DNA of 64,000 nucleotides from Rachycentron canadum (GCA_038496675.1 CM076651.1:12241724-12305723); one strand, 5' to 3'; counted from the first letter of the stretch, positions 1 through 64,000 are shown. Numbers and translations are program-made. The notes: generated by a model not told the origin, from the letters alone.

Positions 1-18
1 TATATATATATATATATT
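1..18. repeat. (TA)n microsatellite at window edge
   Basis: Alternating TA run at the left edge, cut by the window boundary. It lies in a cacna2d3 intron. The remainder of 19-405 is AT-rich intron with no coding signal that I can see. Confidence 0.9.
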
Positions 19-405
19 TTTAATATTTAGGCTGCTTGTTAGACAAGATCCCTTACTGTCTACCAAAACCATTTTAAAATAAATAAATGGAATGAAACTG
101 ACTGACGATCTTTATATGATAAAGTTCTACCATGTTTCATGAGTTTTTAAGTCATTAAATAATCAACGTACAGCACAAAGATGACAAAAGGATGTTGTGA
201 ATGCTACACATTCTTAACCAAGCACTTATCATTAAGAACAAAGGGGTTAATGTTCTCGCTTTTCACCTTATTATTTAACGTGTTTAAATTGTTTGCATTT
301 TTAAACTGCTTTGAGTAGTCAGTGTCTGGCTGAGTTACAACAAGGCAATTTTAAGTTTATATGTATGTTTGTTTTACATGTGTGAATGTGTGTGTGCATG
401 TGTAC

Positions 406-50777
<50,372 letters not shown>

Positions 50778-53700
50778 CTAGAGATGAGAACAAAGAGATT
50801 ACATATACAAATACTTCACTGAACACTTCAATACTTCAATCAGAATCATGTAGCTCAGTTTTAACATATTCAACTTGCTGCATCATGTTATCAATGCATA
50901 GGATGAATGGGTCACTTATGTGCTGAGTCAGAGAGTAGTTTGTGTACCGATGTAACCTGAATCCCTGGATCATCCCGTAAGTGCATGTGGCTACAGTGGA
51001 AAGCTGCTGAGTTAACAGATCTCTCCTCACACTCCCTTCCAAGCTAGATGCTGCATGTGCTGCTCTGCTTCCACTGTATTTTTAGGACTGCGCATACTGA
51101 GGAGACTATTAATAAATCATAGAGCTAGATAAATATAGAGCACATGGCTCCCTGCATCCCAAAGGCTCTAAAGTCTGAGCTACCACATAGGGGCACAGTC
51201 TACAAAGGCTTCAGCTGATGCAGAACAAAACACAACAAAGAGATAACTGTGCTCAAGCGATTGAAAAGAAAATTAGGTATTTTAGACCAAAAACCCAAAG
51301 GCACGCTTGTTTTTGAGCTTACAATACATGCTGAAGCAAAGTTAATCCTGACTTTACAAGGTGCCATCCATCTGTATCTATGCTCATCTTTTGGATTTCG
51401 TCATGGAAAAATAAGGCTACTGTTGTGGCCAAAGTGCTTCACTGCCAAAGTACAGTACAGTGCTATATTTACTAACATGGCCTTTAAAGCTGTTTGTGCT
51501 AAACAAAAATACCTTTAACTGCTGAATGTTAGTAGCTATGGTAGCAGCGCCAGTTCAGTCCCTACTGCAGGTTAATGGTGGTGATTACATGGCTCAAGAC
51601 CCCACTGTTTTCTCTTGTAATGATCAAGAGAATAGGGTTTGAAAAAGGCCTCTGAGAAGAAAGAATTGCCATTCTCAAGTGTCAAATACAAAACCTTGGT
51701 ACATGAGTTATCATTCAGAGGGCGACAGGCACTTTTTGGACTTTGATTTCTAGCTGAGACTGGAAAGGCTGTACGTCTAAGTACAGAGTGTATTTGTGCA
51801 AAGAAAACAGCATAGGGTGCACATTTAAAAGTCTTACCTATTCCTTACCAAATAATCCTGACACAAGCCCTTCGTACTAAAACATATTTTGCTGTCCCAA
51901 CACTTACTTCAATGGATTCTCTCTTCTATATTCCTCAAGCAACACTCACCCCACCACCCTACCTTCTCTATTCTCGCACCATTAACCTTCATTTGGGCTA
52001 AATCTTTTCAGCTCCTCCTGAGGAACACCATCATCCCCTTAGCCCTGTGCAAAACACAGATAAAGCCATCAATTAGGCTGGCAAACGCAATGCCTATCAG
52101 TGTAATTAATCAGGCCTGATTGGGCTTATTAGCCTTTTATCAAAGGGAACACTGCCATTTCAAGGTGAGGGAGCACAGTGTTGCATATTTCTGCCTATAT
52201 TTTCCCTCTTGTCTTATACCTGGGTTGTTAATATGTCAACATGAGCATAAAACATTACTAAGAATAGTCCACTTTTTTTTTTTGCCACTTAGTCATACAA
52301 AACAAAATTCTTATCTTATAATGAGCGGGTGGGAAAAGCCAGCCCAAAACAGTGGTGAGATTCAGTCGACAAACATGCCAATGTTTTATACAAAGCAAGC
52401 CAGTTTAGGACATAGGTTTCTCCATTCAGCATCTGTATGCAACTCATTTTTGAGTCTTGAACTGCCAGTTGTGAAAATCTGATCTAGGTTGGCCTTTACA
52501 ATGTTTGGGATACCAGCCAGTATGGTACCTACTTTTTCAGTGCAACAGAGTGAACAGAATCCAAATTAATCGACTTTGACAAGGACATTTTAATGCAAGT
52601 TTTGACTTGTTGTTTCAGTAAACCACTTCAAACATTTGCATCTAAGAATACACAGAAAAAACTAACGACCAAGGAAGCAAGACAAAAATTTATTTCTAAA
52701 ATGTAAAATTTAAAACTGACTGGTGAGCTCTGACTGTGAATATTTCAGCATGCAGATATGTATTTAAAATAGCACTTTTCAAAACAAATGTATTTCCAAA
52801 ATGAACATGTTTAGCATAAAATATCAAACAGTCAGGGTACTGTCAAACACAAGAGCAACAAAATATCGAAATACAGGCAAAATAACTGTTAAAAAGCTTG
52901 TGCTGTGAGAAAGCCAAATTTAAAGATTTTTAGACAATAGAGATTTTTCTCAAGAGTTGGTTGAGAAAAAACAGACCTAAAAGATACATGGACACGTTGG
53001 ACATTCATCACATGGACACAAACACAAGCCCAAATAAGTGCAAGTGTTGCTTAATATCAGATGGAATCTGCTGAAATAGTTCGCCATGTCTTCCTTAAAG
53101 GGCACAATATGCCAGCGTTCCCCTCTCAGCCTTACTTTCTTGGACATCTTCTGAAACTTTTGTTATTGTCTTTACTAAACAAGCACCTTGACGCACCTTA
53201 GATCTTGGCTACAGTACCACTTGAACAGTGATCAAAAAATGGCTGCCCTTGACACGAGTGGCATAAAATCTGGTAAGACTGCAGGAATGACAACCTTCAG
53301 GTAGACTCTGGCACGGTTTCTCCTGCCAGAGTATTGCTTATGTGTCCTCTTCACCGATCTCTTGCTTCAACTGAACATGACCTCTCCTTCTCTGGCAACT
53401 GTTTCTCTATTTCCTGCCAAGGAGGGCCATAGTATCTGCAGCCAGGCCTTAATTTAACATGATTATCACCTTCACAACCTCTTGAAGTCTCTCTCAGAAT
53501 AGTACTCTCTAGTCCAAAGAAACACATGCAGAGAATAAATGAATCACAATCATGCAAATTCTACAGAATGACTTTTAACTAAAAATAGAGTTAGTAGTTC
53601 TGTTCTTTCCTCTGTGATTGCTTAGTTATTTTCAATATATTCAGTTCATTCATTACATTTTTTTAGTTAATACAGAGACAAAATATCCATTCTTTACAAA

Positions 53701-56700
53701 TCATTCAACACTTTTAACAAGTCTAAATTACCTCCCTGTAAATGTTGTAATTAAAAAAAATGGAGCAGCTGTGGAAAGACATTTTCATGAGTCCTCAACC
53801 GACATTTTGTCTTATGAAGCAAATTAAAATTCTTGCACGCTTGGCAGCAGAGAACCAGGATTGGACCTCAACTAGGACAAACTAGTTAGTACTACTAACT
53901 AACTACTTAAAAAGAACAGGGAGCTTGGTTTGTACAAAATGTACACTCACACACAATGACACAGAGATGCACACTTTATGATACATGGTACACAAGGGCT
54001 TAGCCTGCTGCACCTGCAGAAGACAAGGCCCCATTGCGTCTTCACCCTGTTCTCTTTCTGCCATTGTCTAGTTAGTACCTGTTCTATCATTCTTTAGCTC
54101 TCTCTCATTTCTTCGGTCTTACCCTCCCAACCTGATTCATCCCTTTTCCATTTCTGGCCCGACCTGTTTTCTTCTACCCATTGTTCACTGGCCTAGCTGT
54201 ATGCAATCCCCATCAAGTTCCTTACCACCACGTCTTGCTTTCTGGTATTCAGCTCCCATGTGCTCTCTTATGCATACAGCTTTCATTGGCAAGGTTTGGC
54301 TTCTATGAGCTATGTGTAAGACCATTGTTGCTATTGCCAGGTTGCCTCTGTCTAGAGCTGCCTTCTGTCTGTTTCCTGTGCTCCCTCTTTCCTTCCTGCC
54401 TGCGTGACAGCTGGAATAAGAAAATCTAAGATATTTCAATCTGTAAGTAACAGTAATTTTCAACACCTGTAGCTCACACATACACAAACAAACTCACACT
54501 AAGAAACAAGATTTTTATAATGGCAACGACCATTTCAAGATCGAAGACAGAAAACAAGTTACTAATGACTTCATCAGGAGAAACAATTTAAGTTGTGCAG
54601 ATGGAAATGTCTTGAAAGACAGAAAGAGAAACGGCAAAGACAAGAGAAAAGGCCACCAGAGGCATTAGCTGTTTAAAGTATAGGGAATATAAAAATAAAG
54701 TAAAAAAGTAAAACAAACAATGGTTAATGAGTCTGCTAATTTCCTTATTTAAATTCACAGGATGTGGGCTTTAATTTTGATTAAAATTGCTCCCATCAGC
54801 TTTCAAGTTTCAAATGTGTGGGAGTATATGTGGGTGTGTAAATGGAGGCAGAGACAAACCATATTGTGTATGTGTGCATTGATGCAAGCACACCGAGCAT
54901 CACTTGAAGTTGTGTGTGTACAGAATGGGTGGAAATGCTTGTGTGTGTGTCCAAATGTGGGTGTATGTGCTGAGTAAGTCAATTATGCTATTCCAGCATT
55001 ACAGTCAAGGAGTGCCCAGTGCCACTAATGCAGTCCCTGATCATAGTGTTAACAACCTGATCTTTAATGCTTGAGTGCATTACACTAAGAGATTGCACAT
55101 GTACCAGCAGCACCCACTCGCTCACTGTGGGACAGAGGCAGAGGGAGGAGGAGGAGGGGTTAGTGGAGGTAAATAGTGGAGCATATTTCATTTGTGTGTT
55201 TCAAGATATCAGCCAATAGAATAACCATATTTATAGTGTTATATAGTAGATATGTATCTTCAATAACACTAAAGTGATAAGTTACTTATAAATTACATAT
55301 GCCTCACTCTCTGGAACTTACTCTCTATTGGTTGTACACTGACACAGTATATTCACTTAATTATTTTTTGGTCATCTAGGCCTAAATATATATATATATT
55401 CACACTGAATTTCAAAGGTATGGCACATCTTTAGGTCTAAAGTAACTTAACTTAATGTTTTAGTTTTTGCGTAACCCATGATGACAATTATTAGCATCCC
55501 CACCTTTGATTGTGAATCTGTTTACTCTTATTAAAATTTGCATCTTATTGTAATGGCCTTCATAATTTCCTTTACTTATCTAAGTGAAGTAGTGATGATG
55601 TGACACTCAATACAATAATAGTAACTATCTAATCTCATTAGGTTTTTTTTTTTTTTTAAATATAGCCTATATATGTCCAAAACTGTGTATGACAGAAACT
55701 CACCTAATGAAGAGCCACATTTACCTCTTGCAGTTGCACCTTTGAAGTTTGGTGTCCCACATAGACCCAGGCATGTAGACACAGACTGGGTGCAAATGCA
55801 TGACCCACATGCATATGCTCACATACAAATAAAACACACCCACTGTTGATTTTGATAAATACTCTCACAGCAAAGAGCGCAACAATGAATCACAAGCCTC
55901 AAGGGGCAAAGAGAGTGAGTGAGACAGCAAGGAGACCACATGTGAAAGGGGGGCATGGGGTGGGGGTGGGGGCTGGGGGCTGGTGGTGTTAAGTGTGACG
56001 CTCCACCCTCTGGTGTTCACTTTCAACTCTCATTTCCACTTTAACTCTACTCTTTTCCCTCACCCACCTCTCCAGTCTCTTTCTTCACGGTTGGGAATGG
56101 GGGAAGACACCGATCCCTGAGTGTGGAAATGTGACTGGAAAACAACCAGGGGGTATGGATACAGGTAATCAGAGAGTAAACAAGACAGAAGATTGAGTAA
56201 ATAACTTGGAGGGAAGGCCAAGAGTGGCTTCACATGATGCGCTTAAAATCTTTCTTCGTGCATCTTATAATTTCCTCTCACTCACTCTGAAAAAACATGA
56301 CTGAAAGTCTACATCAGCCACGTAAGGCTCCAATGCTTAATAACACACCTTAAAAACGATTCTGCTGTGTGTGTGAGGACAAAATTATTATCAATGCATC
56401 ATTGTATTTTTGTGATTAAAACTATGTAATTGAAATAATAATGTTGCTGCAAAATTGTGAAAGAACAGTGACGGAAAGTAGCATGTTGATAAAATCAAGT
56501 GAAAGGCAAGTTAAGCTTTATCAAGCAGATCTTGTGTTCTCTGTCGAAAGGGAATTCATTCAATAACTGGGTACTTATCTTCCCAGACTCCCTTTAGACT
56601 CGTTTGTGAATTGTGAAGAAAGACTGCACTGAAAGTCATGTGAATGGTCTTACCTGACGTTTTTTTTTTTTTTTTCTTGTGCATGTGTGATGCACTGGGT

Positions 56701-56921
56701 TGCACCATTGTTCTTTGAGTTACAGGTTTAAATTGGGTTTTCTGAAAAGTGCAGTGGTTTTGGATTTATTGGAGGTTTTTTAATATAAAGACAAATTAGA
56801 AAATACCATACAGGGATATGTAGGGACATCTTTTTTTCCCACCTTTTTTTGTTCCATTTCTTGCTTGACAAAAATTATACAATATAAACAATGGAGAAAG
56901 AAATTACGAGATGGTGTACAG

Positions 56922-56960
<39 letters not shown>

Positions 56961-59900
56961 TTTATCTCTTACGTTCACCAAAGGCACAGGAGTGGATTCA
57001 TTTAAAGTTTCTAAAGCCTTGTCAAAGTCAGTATACATAACACCTCTGAGGGCAACTGAACTCTGAACTTTGTCTCTGAGATTTGTAGATAAAAGTACCT
57101 CGAAAAGCTTTGAGGCTTCTTGGTGTGCAGGTCGGATGTAATATGCGTATGGATAAGGAAGAAGCAGTGTGTAAGTATGTGAAGTGTATTTATGTATTGT
57201 ATGCTAGGCAGTCAAGGCCAACTCTTGAACAAATGGCTTAAAAAAATCCAATCTTTGCATCACTGGCCATGCATACAACAGCACAGTGAAGTAGAGGACA
57301 CTCTGTGGGCCTCAGTCACTCAGGTCACATAATTTTTTGCCAGTAATATGACAAGCATATTGGCAAACTAACAAGCATGTAGCCACCTCTCTGCACTATG
57401 CTAATGCCCTAGACAGGAGAGTATGAGAACAAAAGTGACAAAAAAAAAAAAAAAAAAGAAAAAAAAAGAAAGAAAGATTAAGCATTTCTCTCCCACTGCT
57501 CCCACTAGACTCAGGCTACATTTTCAGTCAGTATCGGGCTTGGCAATTGGCTGTTTGTTTTCCAACCTCCAAGAAAGGATTTCATTGGCTGCAGAGGGCA
57601 TAGGAGACTGCTCTCTGCTTTCCTATTTACAGTACATGAGCATTGCGGGTAAAAGAACGAGGGAGGAAAATCGCAGCAGATTACCGTGCCAATTTCACAT
57701 GGAAGCAGAGGAGCTCTGGAAAGGATAGATAAGGAAATTCCTATCAAACCGCTGCCAGCCAAATATGTATCCAATAGCAAAAAATAAATAAATAAATAAA
57801 ACAGACACAAACATTTTATAATAAACCCCGAATAGTGATGGAGGAGGTTTCACCCTACAGTGTGGATGGGGTATTTTTAGCACAGCTGGTGATAATTACC
57901 ATCTATTCACCACATTCTGCAGTAAAAAGCACTATTAGAAATGCCACCATCAAAGCTGTGCAGACACAAACACATGCGCGCATGCACACCTACACAGGTG
58001 TACACATGCATTCACAAAAAAAAAACAAAAAAAAACTTACATGCACTTCCACATGCATGAAAACGCTAGCAAACAAAAAGCGAAAAAAAAAAAAAAAAAG
58101 AAAAGAAAAAAGAAAATCCACAATAGTTTGTGATTGCGACCAAAGAATGCTCAGACATTTCATTTTATGCTCTGGCAATTCAAAACACAATTAGCAGAGA
58201 AAAATTAATGGCTTATATAATTTGCCAAGAGGTACTGCTTAGCTAAGGATAAATCTGAACACACACTCTTACACACACAGGCACAGAGATACACACACAT
58301 GCTATCATTGATATACCAACATGAATGCAGAACAATAGCTTATTATTACTTGTTATAGTTATGATGACCGAGTGAGTAAAGCAGGTATTCATTTATGACG
58401 GATGCCAGAACCTCCCACATTTGATCAGGGTTCTATTTTGCATTTCCTCTGTGACTATTGATGATTTTCAAGTCAATTTTTTTCAGAAAAGTCTGATGTG
58501 AGTAGTTATTTTTCTCTTGATGTTGTTGCGTGGGTCAGCAATAACTTTACCTGTCAGTCAGTCAATCAGACTGTAAGTGGATCAGCAGTAGCACATGTGG
58601 CCAAAATGAGGAGGAGGATGGTGATGGTGAAGATGGGGATGAGGAGAGCACACGTGAGATGCAGGAACATTTACAATGGTTTCACATGTCTTTTTAGTGC
58701 ATGAAACATTTGTCATAGTATTACTGACACACCCACAGTCTTCCTAGTTTAAAAATTAGGCTCCATAATGAGGTAACACTGGATCATATATCAATTGCAT
58801 CTGTCGTTATGTTAATCTCTGATTAAAGTAGATGCTATATTTGTGGTCACCCACCATGCCAACAAGCATCTGGCAGGTACATGTGATTGCCATCAACAAT
58901 TTTATTTTTCTCCTCCTTTATCCCTCTCTCCTTCCTCTTTTTCTTTCCTATCCTCTTCCTACTTTTGATTATTTCCAATTCCCACATTTTTGGCATTCTG
59001 CATCCACAATATATGTATATCTACAATATATTATATTCTTGTATAGAGGTATTTTGGCCTAGTATGGTATCTCACTCAGTCCTAGATGTTGTGAAACCGT
59101 ACATTACAGAATACGCTCTCGATCAACCATTATCAGCTCTGTAGCTGTGTCATTAAAGCTAAAACAAAGCGACACGCACTTTGCTGGGCTCCTCTCATTG
59201 CCGCCAAGTAATTACTGGCATAAAGCACCACTGTGAGCCCACACGGTGTTGCTACGCCTCGAGCAGCATATGAAAACACCAACACTCAGACAGGCGTCCA
59301 CAAGTGACACATACATGCAGATGCACAAACGCACGCAACACTGCCTTGAAAGAGAAATACTGGACAAACAAAAGTACATATCTACAAGGGCATTCGTTTA
59401 TATGCTAATTCTGCATCAACGAAACTGTCCACACTCAAGTACAATCACATATAGAGTACACTGCTGTATTTCTTTTCTGCCTAATCATGACGTGTACCTG
59501 TCGATTCAGCTAAAGATGTAACATGCTGTCGGTCTGAGACCACCTTTTGCTGTCAGACCTCTGCGTGATTGTGTTCAAACCCAGAGTGAACTTGCTGTAA
59601 TCAGCTATAGATGGAGCATCCATGGCTGTCAGACAGTGGAAAAAAAAAAAAGACTTTTCACAGCTTAAAAAAAAAAAAAAAAAAAAAAATTCAAAACACA
59701 GCATTGTCAGACTCAGGTGCATTATGATCTACCAATTATTTTCCTGATTAATTTATTAATTACTAGGTCTGAGAAAATGTTTATGGAATTTATGGAAAAT
59801 ATTCCCAGTCGCAGCTTGGTATCTTGTCTTGTTTAATAAAACAAACTGTCAAAAAACAGATATTTGTTTTACATTCATTCAAAACTGACGAGAGGCCTAC

Positions 59901-60229
59901 ATTGTAAAGAGTTGTAGAGAGTGGAATTTTCCTTTAAGCACAGAGGAGGAAATCACAGGGGATGTGGAGACTCAAGCAGATAAGAAGGGGAAGGGGCATT
60001 ATGAGAGACAGATTCAGAGCTGGACAGCAGTCAGTGGTTAAATTTAGTAATTGATCCTCCTTAATGACCCATGACAGCAGAAAACCACAGGGAATTCACT
60101 GTAATGCCTTAAAGAGCTGACAGAGTAAACACATACTCACCGCCACAGGCGCAGACACAGGCACACATAACACACACCACAGACTTTAAAAGTAGTTTAG
60201 CAGCAAACTCTCCCAAGTCGGCTTAGCAT
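50778..60229. other. cacna2d3 5' intron, first part
   Basis: About 9.5 kb with no recognisable exon on either strand. It holds a (TA)n run (56924-56957), A-rich tracts (57437-57477, 58018-58045, 58084-58100, 59667-59689) and many short chance ORFs. It is presumably part of the very long 5' introns typical of CACNA2D3. Confidence 0.6.
56924..56957. repeat. (TA)n microsatellite
   Basis: Alternating TA run followed by T-rich sequence. Confidence 0.95.
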
Positions 60230-60397
60230 CATATTTCCTCTTTAAAACTCAAGTTTCTGTTGTTGCTCCACCTACTTTAATAAACTCTGTTCTGAGATGT
60301 GCTTGATGCACAGCAAACCCGGGCGAAAACATCTCAAGTGCACACAACCACACACATATTCCTCTATTCTGTCTGTCTCCCTGGCGCGCACACGTAC
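60230..60397. repeat. Dispersed duplicate, copy 2
   Basis: Second copy of the 41379-41546 block in the same orientation, 18.85 kb away. It ends in an interrupted CA/GC-rich run rather than a long (CA)n. Confidence 0.85.
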
Positions 60398-61059
60398 GCA
60401 CGCACACACACACACAATACAAAGCTGCACTCTAAAAATTAAAGCTGCTCAAATGGATTTGAGGCAGAACCATGAGAGCAGAGGCTGGGTTTGGGGGTGT
60501 GTATGCAGATATGATTAGCTGAATGCATTTGCCCAAGTCTGCAGAACTGAGGGTGGAACTCCCAAGGAATAGTTTAAAATGTGTGGAGTTTTTGAGGAGG
60601 ACTATGACAGTGATATAATATCATAAATAATTCATGATTTATGTTTCTGACTCAAAATGTGTTTGTCAGAGTAAATTCTGGCATAAAAACATGAGGATTA
60701 ATTGCTTCACCTCTGACAAAACAGATAAGAAGCTTCCCACATAGAACTGAATCTGTACTTATTATTATTACAGATCTGTAGGCACAACCATTATGCCAGA
60801 GATTGAGGATTGGGACAACAAAGCCCCAGGGTTTCTTCCTAAATATTAAACTCTCCTGAGGGCTTGCCATATGTTCAAGGTACTATGAACAAAACAGAAC
60901 ACAACTTAACAGCACTGTCTTTTGCTACCAAAACAAAACACACGTACGATTACAGTTACTATTGACTACTATTGATGTTTGTTTCCCATTTGCATGCAAG
61001 AAATGAGGTGTGTGCAGCAGGCGGTTTAAACTTGTCACAATGCCATGATAGCTTATATA

Positions 61060-62517
61060 TAGACATGATCTGTCCAGACCTTCAGTCTAACCACCATTCT
61101 CCAGGTGGTTCCTCAGAGTTGTTCTGTTCACCCTCCAGAAATGCTCCACTTGCATCACCAGGCCCCTGCCATGCAGATGGGCAGGCAGGAGGCACCACTG
61201 ACCTCTTGCTCAGAGAGATTTTCCATTGGGTACCTTGAGCAACCTTCAGAAAAATACAGTCTTGGTTGTCAACTGGCCGCTCAATCTCTGCAATGGTCCT
61301 CATTTGGTGACACCCTTTGGAAGGGAACCACCTGCCAATCCAGCCTTCTGGCTTTGCTCTCAAGCTACCCAGTCTTTCTGCCCGGCCTCTGTCTCCAGCC
61401 CCATTCCTCCACTTAGCTCCTGTTCTGAGAGCCACCTGAGAGCCAAACAGCAAGAAGCCCTTAGGGGATGAGCATAGAAATGGGGCCCTAGACATAGGCT
61501 GGGCAGCTGTGTTCCTCTGCTAATTTTCTCAGAGATTGCTAGAAAGGATTGTAGGCCATGGTGACGTTGATCCCTCAAGCTGCCTGTCTCCACAGACAGC
61601 CAAGTTCCCAGCTACAAGCCCCAGCCCCAGCCTCAGGTTCCCTGCATCCAGCCTGAGCTCCAGGATTAAAGCTTCCAGTCCAAGCCACAGTGCCAAGTTC
61701 CTCAGATGCCGAGTTATCTCAAACCTCAGCTGCCCAGGTAGCCAGCGCCTCAGTGGCCCCAGAGTCTCAGCTGTCCAGTGACCATGAGCCTCCACCGCCC
61801 AGCGTCACAAATCACATGTATGTTCCTGAGTCTGTTGTTGTGACAACCACCTGTTCTAGCGCCTCGGATTCTGGACAATGTATCATCTGTTTCTGAAGTG
61901 GTGCTCCAAGGCAACATCTCACTGTTTCTGCATCATGGCTCTTTGTAAATACTCTTTATCTTCTAATATCAGAGGCCCTGATCAGCATCTCTTCTGTTCA
62001 AGTGTTGAGGGTCTCAGTGAAACATCTGTTCTGTTCCAGAGACCCTTTCTTTGTTGACTGCCTTTGGCTCACGCCTCACATTTTCCAGCATCATGGTCCC
62101 TGCCTGTTCCTGAGTCATGACACATAACCAGTTTTGGCATAAGGGTTCCTGGTTGACGTCTCATCTGCTCAAGAGTTGGAAGCCCTGGCTGACAAATTCC
62201 CTGTTTCCAGTCAACGTCCCATCTGTTCCTGTGTCGACTGCCCTAGGTGACTCGTCACCTGTTCCGGTTTCTGGTGCTCTGATCGGCATCTCATCCGTTC
62301 TCTGGTCAACATCTACCCTGTTCCAGCATCAAGGGTTCTGGCCTACAACTTGCCTCGTCTTGTTGACATCTCATCAGTTCCTGAGGCTGTTCCCCTGTTG
62401 GCTGATTAGCTGATCTCTTGTCGGAGCTCCAGCCAATTCCAGCTCCTCATCTCAAATTGCTTTTTCAGCTAACTCCAGGTCTTCAGCCCCTGCCAACTCT
62501 TTGCAAGATCCATCCTC
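61060..62517 (+). mobile_element. Possible degraded LTR-element interior (Pro/Ser-rich, repetitive)
   Basis: A stretch of higher GC than its flanks. 61540-61900 reads as Pro/Ser/Gln-rich protein in one frame (e.g. SQTSAAQVASASVAPESQLS). 61900-62420 is a loose series of units containing TCTGTTCC/CTGTTCC and TCATCTGTTC. It abuts an LTR-like end at 62518. I read it as the 3' part of a Gypsy-type element, but no protease, reverse transcriptase or integrase motif was found, and stops interrupt it. Confidence 0.35.
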
Positions 62518-62834
62518 TGTCATGATCAGCCCCTAAAATTACCCTTCTTTATTTATTCCCAATTCATTTTGAAATAACTTTCCATCTGTGTCTGTGGGAT
62601 GTGTTAATTCCTGTCTTTGTCTAGTTTTCTCTACTTTGTGATTGTCTGCCTTGCCCTAATGTGTTTCACCTGTGCCAAACTACACCGGTCACCATTGTAT
62701 ATTAAAACCAATCTTTTCCTCAATCTGTTTGCTGTTTGTTCCCTTGAGTTTGTCTGCTGTTTCCTTGATGTCTCCTCATACGTTTTTTCAGTCGATGCTT
62801 CCTTGTGTTTTTATACATTTTGTACTTCTTGACA
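62518..62834 (+). mobile_element. LTR-like sequence (TGTCA...TGACA)
   Basis: Begins TGTCATGATCAGCCCC and ends CTTGACA, giving 5-bp terminal inverted repeats TGTCA/TGACA over 317 bp. Inside are CTTTGTCTAG, GTTTCACCTGTG and a late ATTAAAA, in the order seen in fish Gypsy-type LTRs. No second LTR was found in the window, and a poly-T run follows at 62851-62870. Confidence 0.45.
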
Positions 62835-62850
62835 TTCCAATTTGAATTAG

Positions 62851-62870
62851 TTTTTTTTTTTTTTTTTTTT
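62851..62870. repeat. Poly-T tract
   Basis: Twenty consecutive T, followed after an AGTG... spacer by another T8 run. It borders the LTR-like sequence. Confidence 0.9.
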
Positions 62871-64000
62871 AGTGTTGTGTTGTTTTTTTTCTCCTTGCTC
62901 TGAAATCAACTGGAAGAAAGTAGGGTATGGTGTTGGCAGCTTCATGCTGATGGTACATCTCTCTGCAACAATGCTCTGGATTGCTTGCAAGGGTAGAAGC
63001 AACAATGAACAAGGGAATCCTGGTGGAAAACCTGTCGCAATCTGTGACTTGGGAGAAATTTTGTTTTCCAGAAAGACAATGGGCCTCATGCATGAACACC
63101 TCATCTACATAGACACATTCTTAAGGCGTGGATAAAACTGTCACCATAATCTAAATATTACACCCAGCATAGCGCATTATGCAGAATTTAACTAAAATAG
63201 AAATGAATAAACCCTCTGAACACCAAAGTCACAAAATTGCAACAAACAATACTGAATAAAACAGACTACAACAGATTACAGAGCCAAATCTTGTTTGTAC
63301 TCTCTACCACTAGTTAGCAGACATGCACTTTACTTTGATTCTAGCCCCAAAATATGTAATGTTCCTATTCAAAGTGTGTGAGGAGATAGCAGAGGATAGA
63401 TGCTCTGAACATGTACGCATGCATTGACGCAGAATTCTGTCCATTGTGTTTAAGTAAATTGAAGCAGGAAAAAAAAAAGTTTACTTTTGAAGTTATGGAT
63501 CTGTTATTCGCCGATGCTGATTCTGAAGGAGAAAATCTGCCTTCAGGAGATGACGATTGGTCGTGTAATAACAGTGATAGTGATGGTGCATCTGGTGCGG
63601 CGGTGCAATGGTGATAGTGAGTGCATCAGAGAAAGAGATTGACAAAAAGATTCTCAATCTTTTTCTCATTTGCAGTCGGCCTTTATCTCTAACCACTTTC
63701 AAGCCACAGCCTTTTCAAATCATGATGTCAAAAGCCAGTATTTTTTTAAATAAAACCCTGGCGCTTGAAGCATTAAGTTGCTAAACTAAATGATAATCAA
63801 TATTCTTGTCTCCATCATCACACTGGCTTGACAAATTTTCACCAATGCAAGCATACACTATAAAACCAACTTAAAACACCCAGTCTCTTGTTTCAATGAG
63901 CTTGTTTTTCTACATTTTTATGTTTTGAATGAATATTTCAACTGCTCTAGTCCGGCCTCAGAGTCTGCGTTTAGGTCCTGGAAACATTCACTCCATGGCA
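62871..64000. other. Unassigned sequence at the right edge
   Basis: No exon of cacna2d3 recognised. A 67-codon plus-strand ORF at 63411-63614 has an acidic stretch (DADSEGENLPSGDDDW) and could be transposon-derived, but nothing else supports it. GGGCCTCATGCATGAA near 63079 resembles a transposon terminus, without a partner. Confidence 0.35.

Noticed and set aside
61082..61495. 137-codon minus-strand ORF
   Set aside because: No recognisable domain. The plus strand is also open here, typical of GC-richer repeat DNA.
50778..64000. Searched by eye for the preceding cacna2d3 exon (human counterpart ends ...HEFDADLQ)
   Set aside because: No matching minus-strand sequence with an acceptor and donor found. 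The exon probably lies beyond the window.

Overview
This is an ordinary nuclear window from a vertebrate, almost certainly a ray-finned (teleost) fish. It has GT-AG split genes, abundant (CA)n, (GA)n and (TA)n microsatellites, Tc1-like, hAT-like, L2-like and Gypsy-LTR-like remnants, and a dispersed repeat typical of spiny-rayed fishes. There is no bacterial or phage content, operon or CRISPR array. The species cannot be read from the sequence.

The minus strand carries the central part of cacna2d3, the voltage-gated calcium channel auxiliary subunit alpha2delta-3. I traced 22 consecutive coding exons from 50777 down to 406. They join in frame at every junction and give 703 codons. These cover the VWA N-terminal region, the VWA domain with an intact MIDAS motif, the Cache-like region and part of the segment after it. 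The first exons (signal peptide and N-terminus) lie beyond the right edge. The C-terminal exons (delta peptide, anchor signal) lie beyond the left edge.

The plus strand carries lrtm1, a leucine-rich-repeat single-pass membrane protein. It is nested inside the roughly 15.8 kb cacna2d3 intron between 468 and 16276, in the opposite orientation. Human LRTM1 is nested in CACNA2D3 in the same way. Four exons are proposed: 5034-5040, 7061-7445, 7584-7789 and 9125-9669, giving 380 residues.

The most important technical observation is a 3,029 bp direct repeat (9373-12401 and 12403-15431) whose copies meet exactly at a single N (12402). This looks like an unmerged contig overlap rather than a biological duplication. 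It creates a false second copy of the end of lrtm1.

The rest is intron: microsatellites, an internally deleted Tc1-like transposon (43417-44234), a short terminal-inverted-repeat element (29181-29529), LTR-like sequences (25735-26130 and 62518-62834), an L2-like LINE relic (about 36330-37560), and a dispersed duplicate pair (41379-41546 and 60230-60397). I found no evidence of an undescribed molecular system. The useful findings concern assembly quality, exon structure and lineage-specific protein features.
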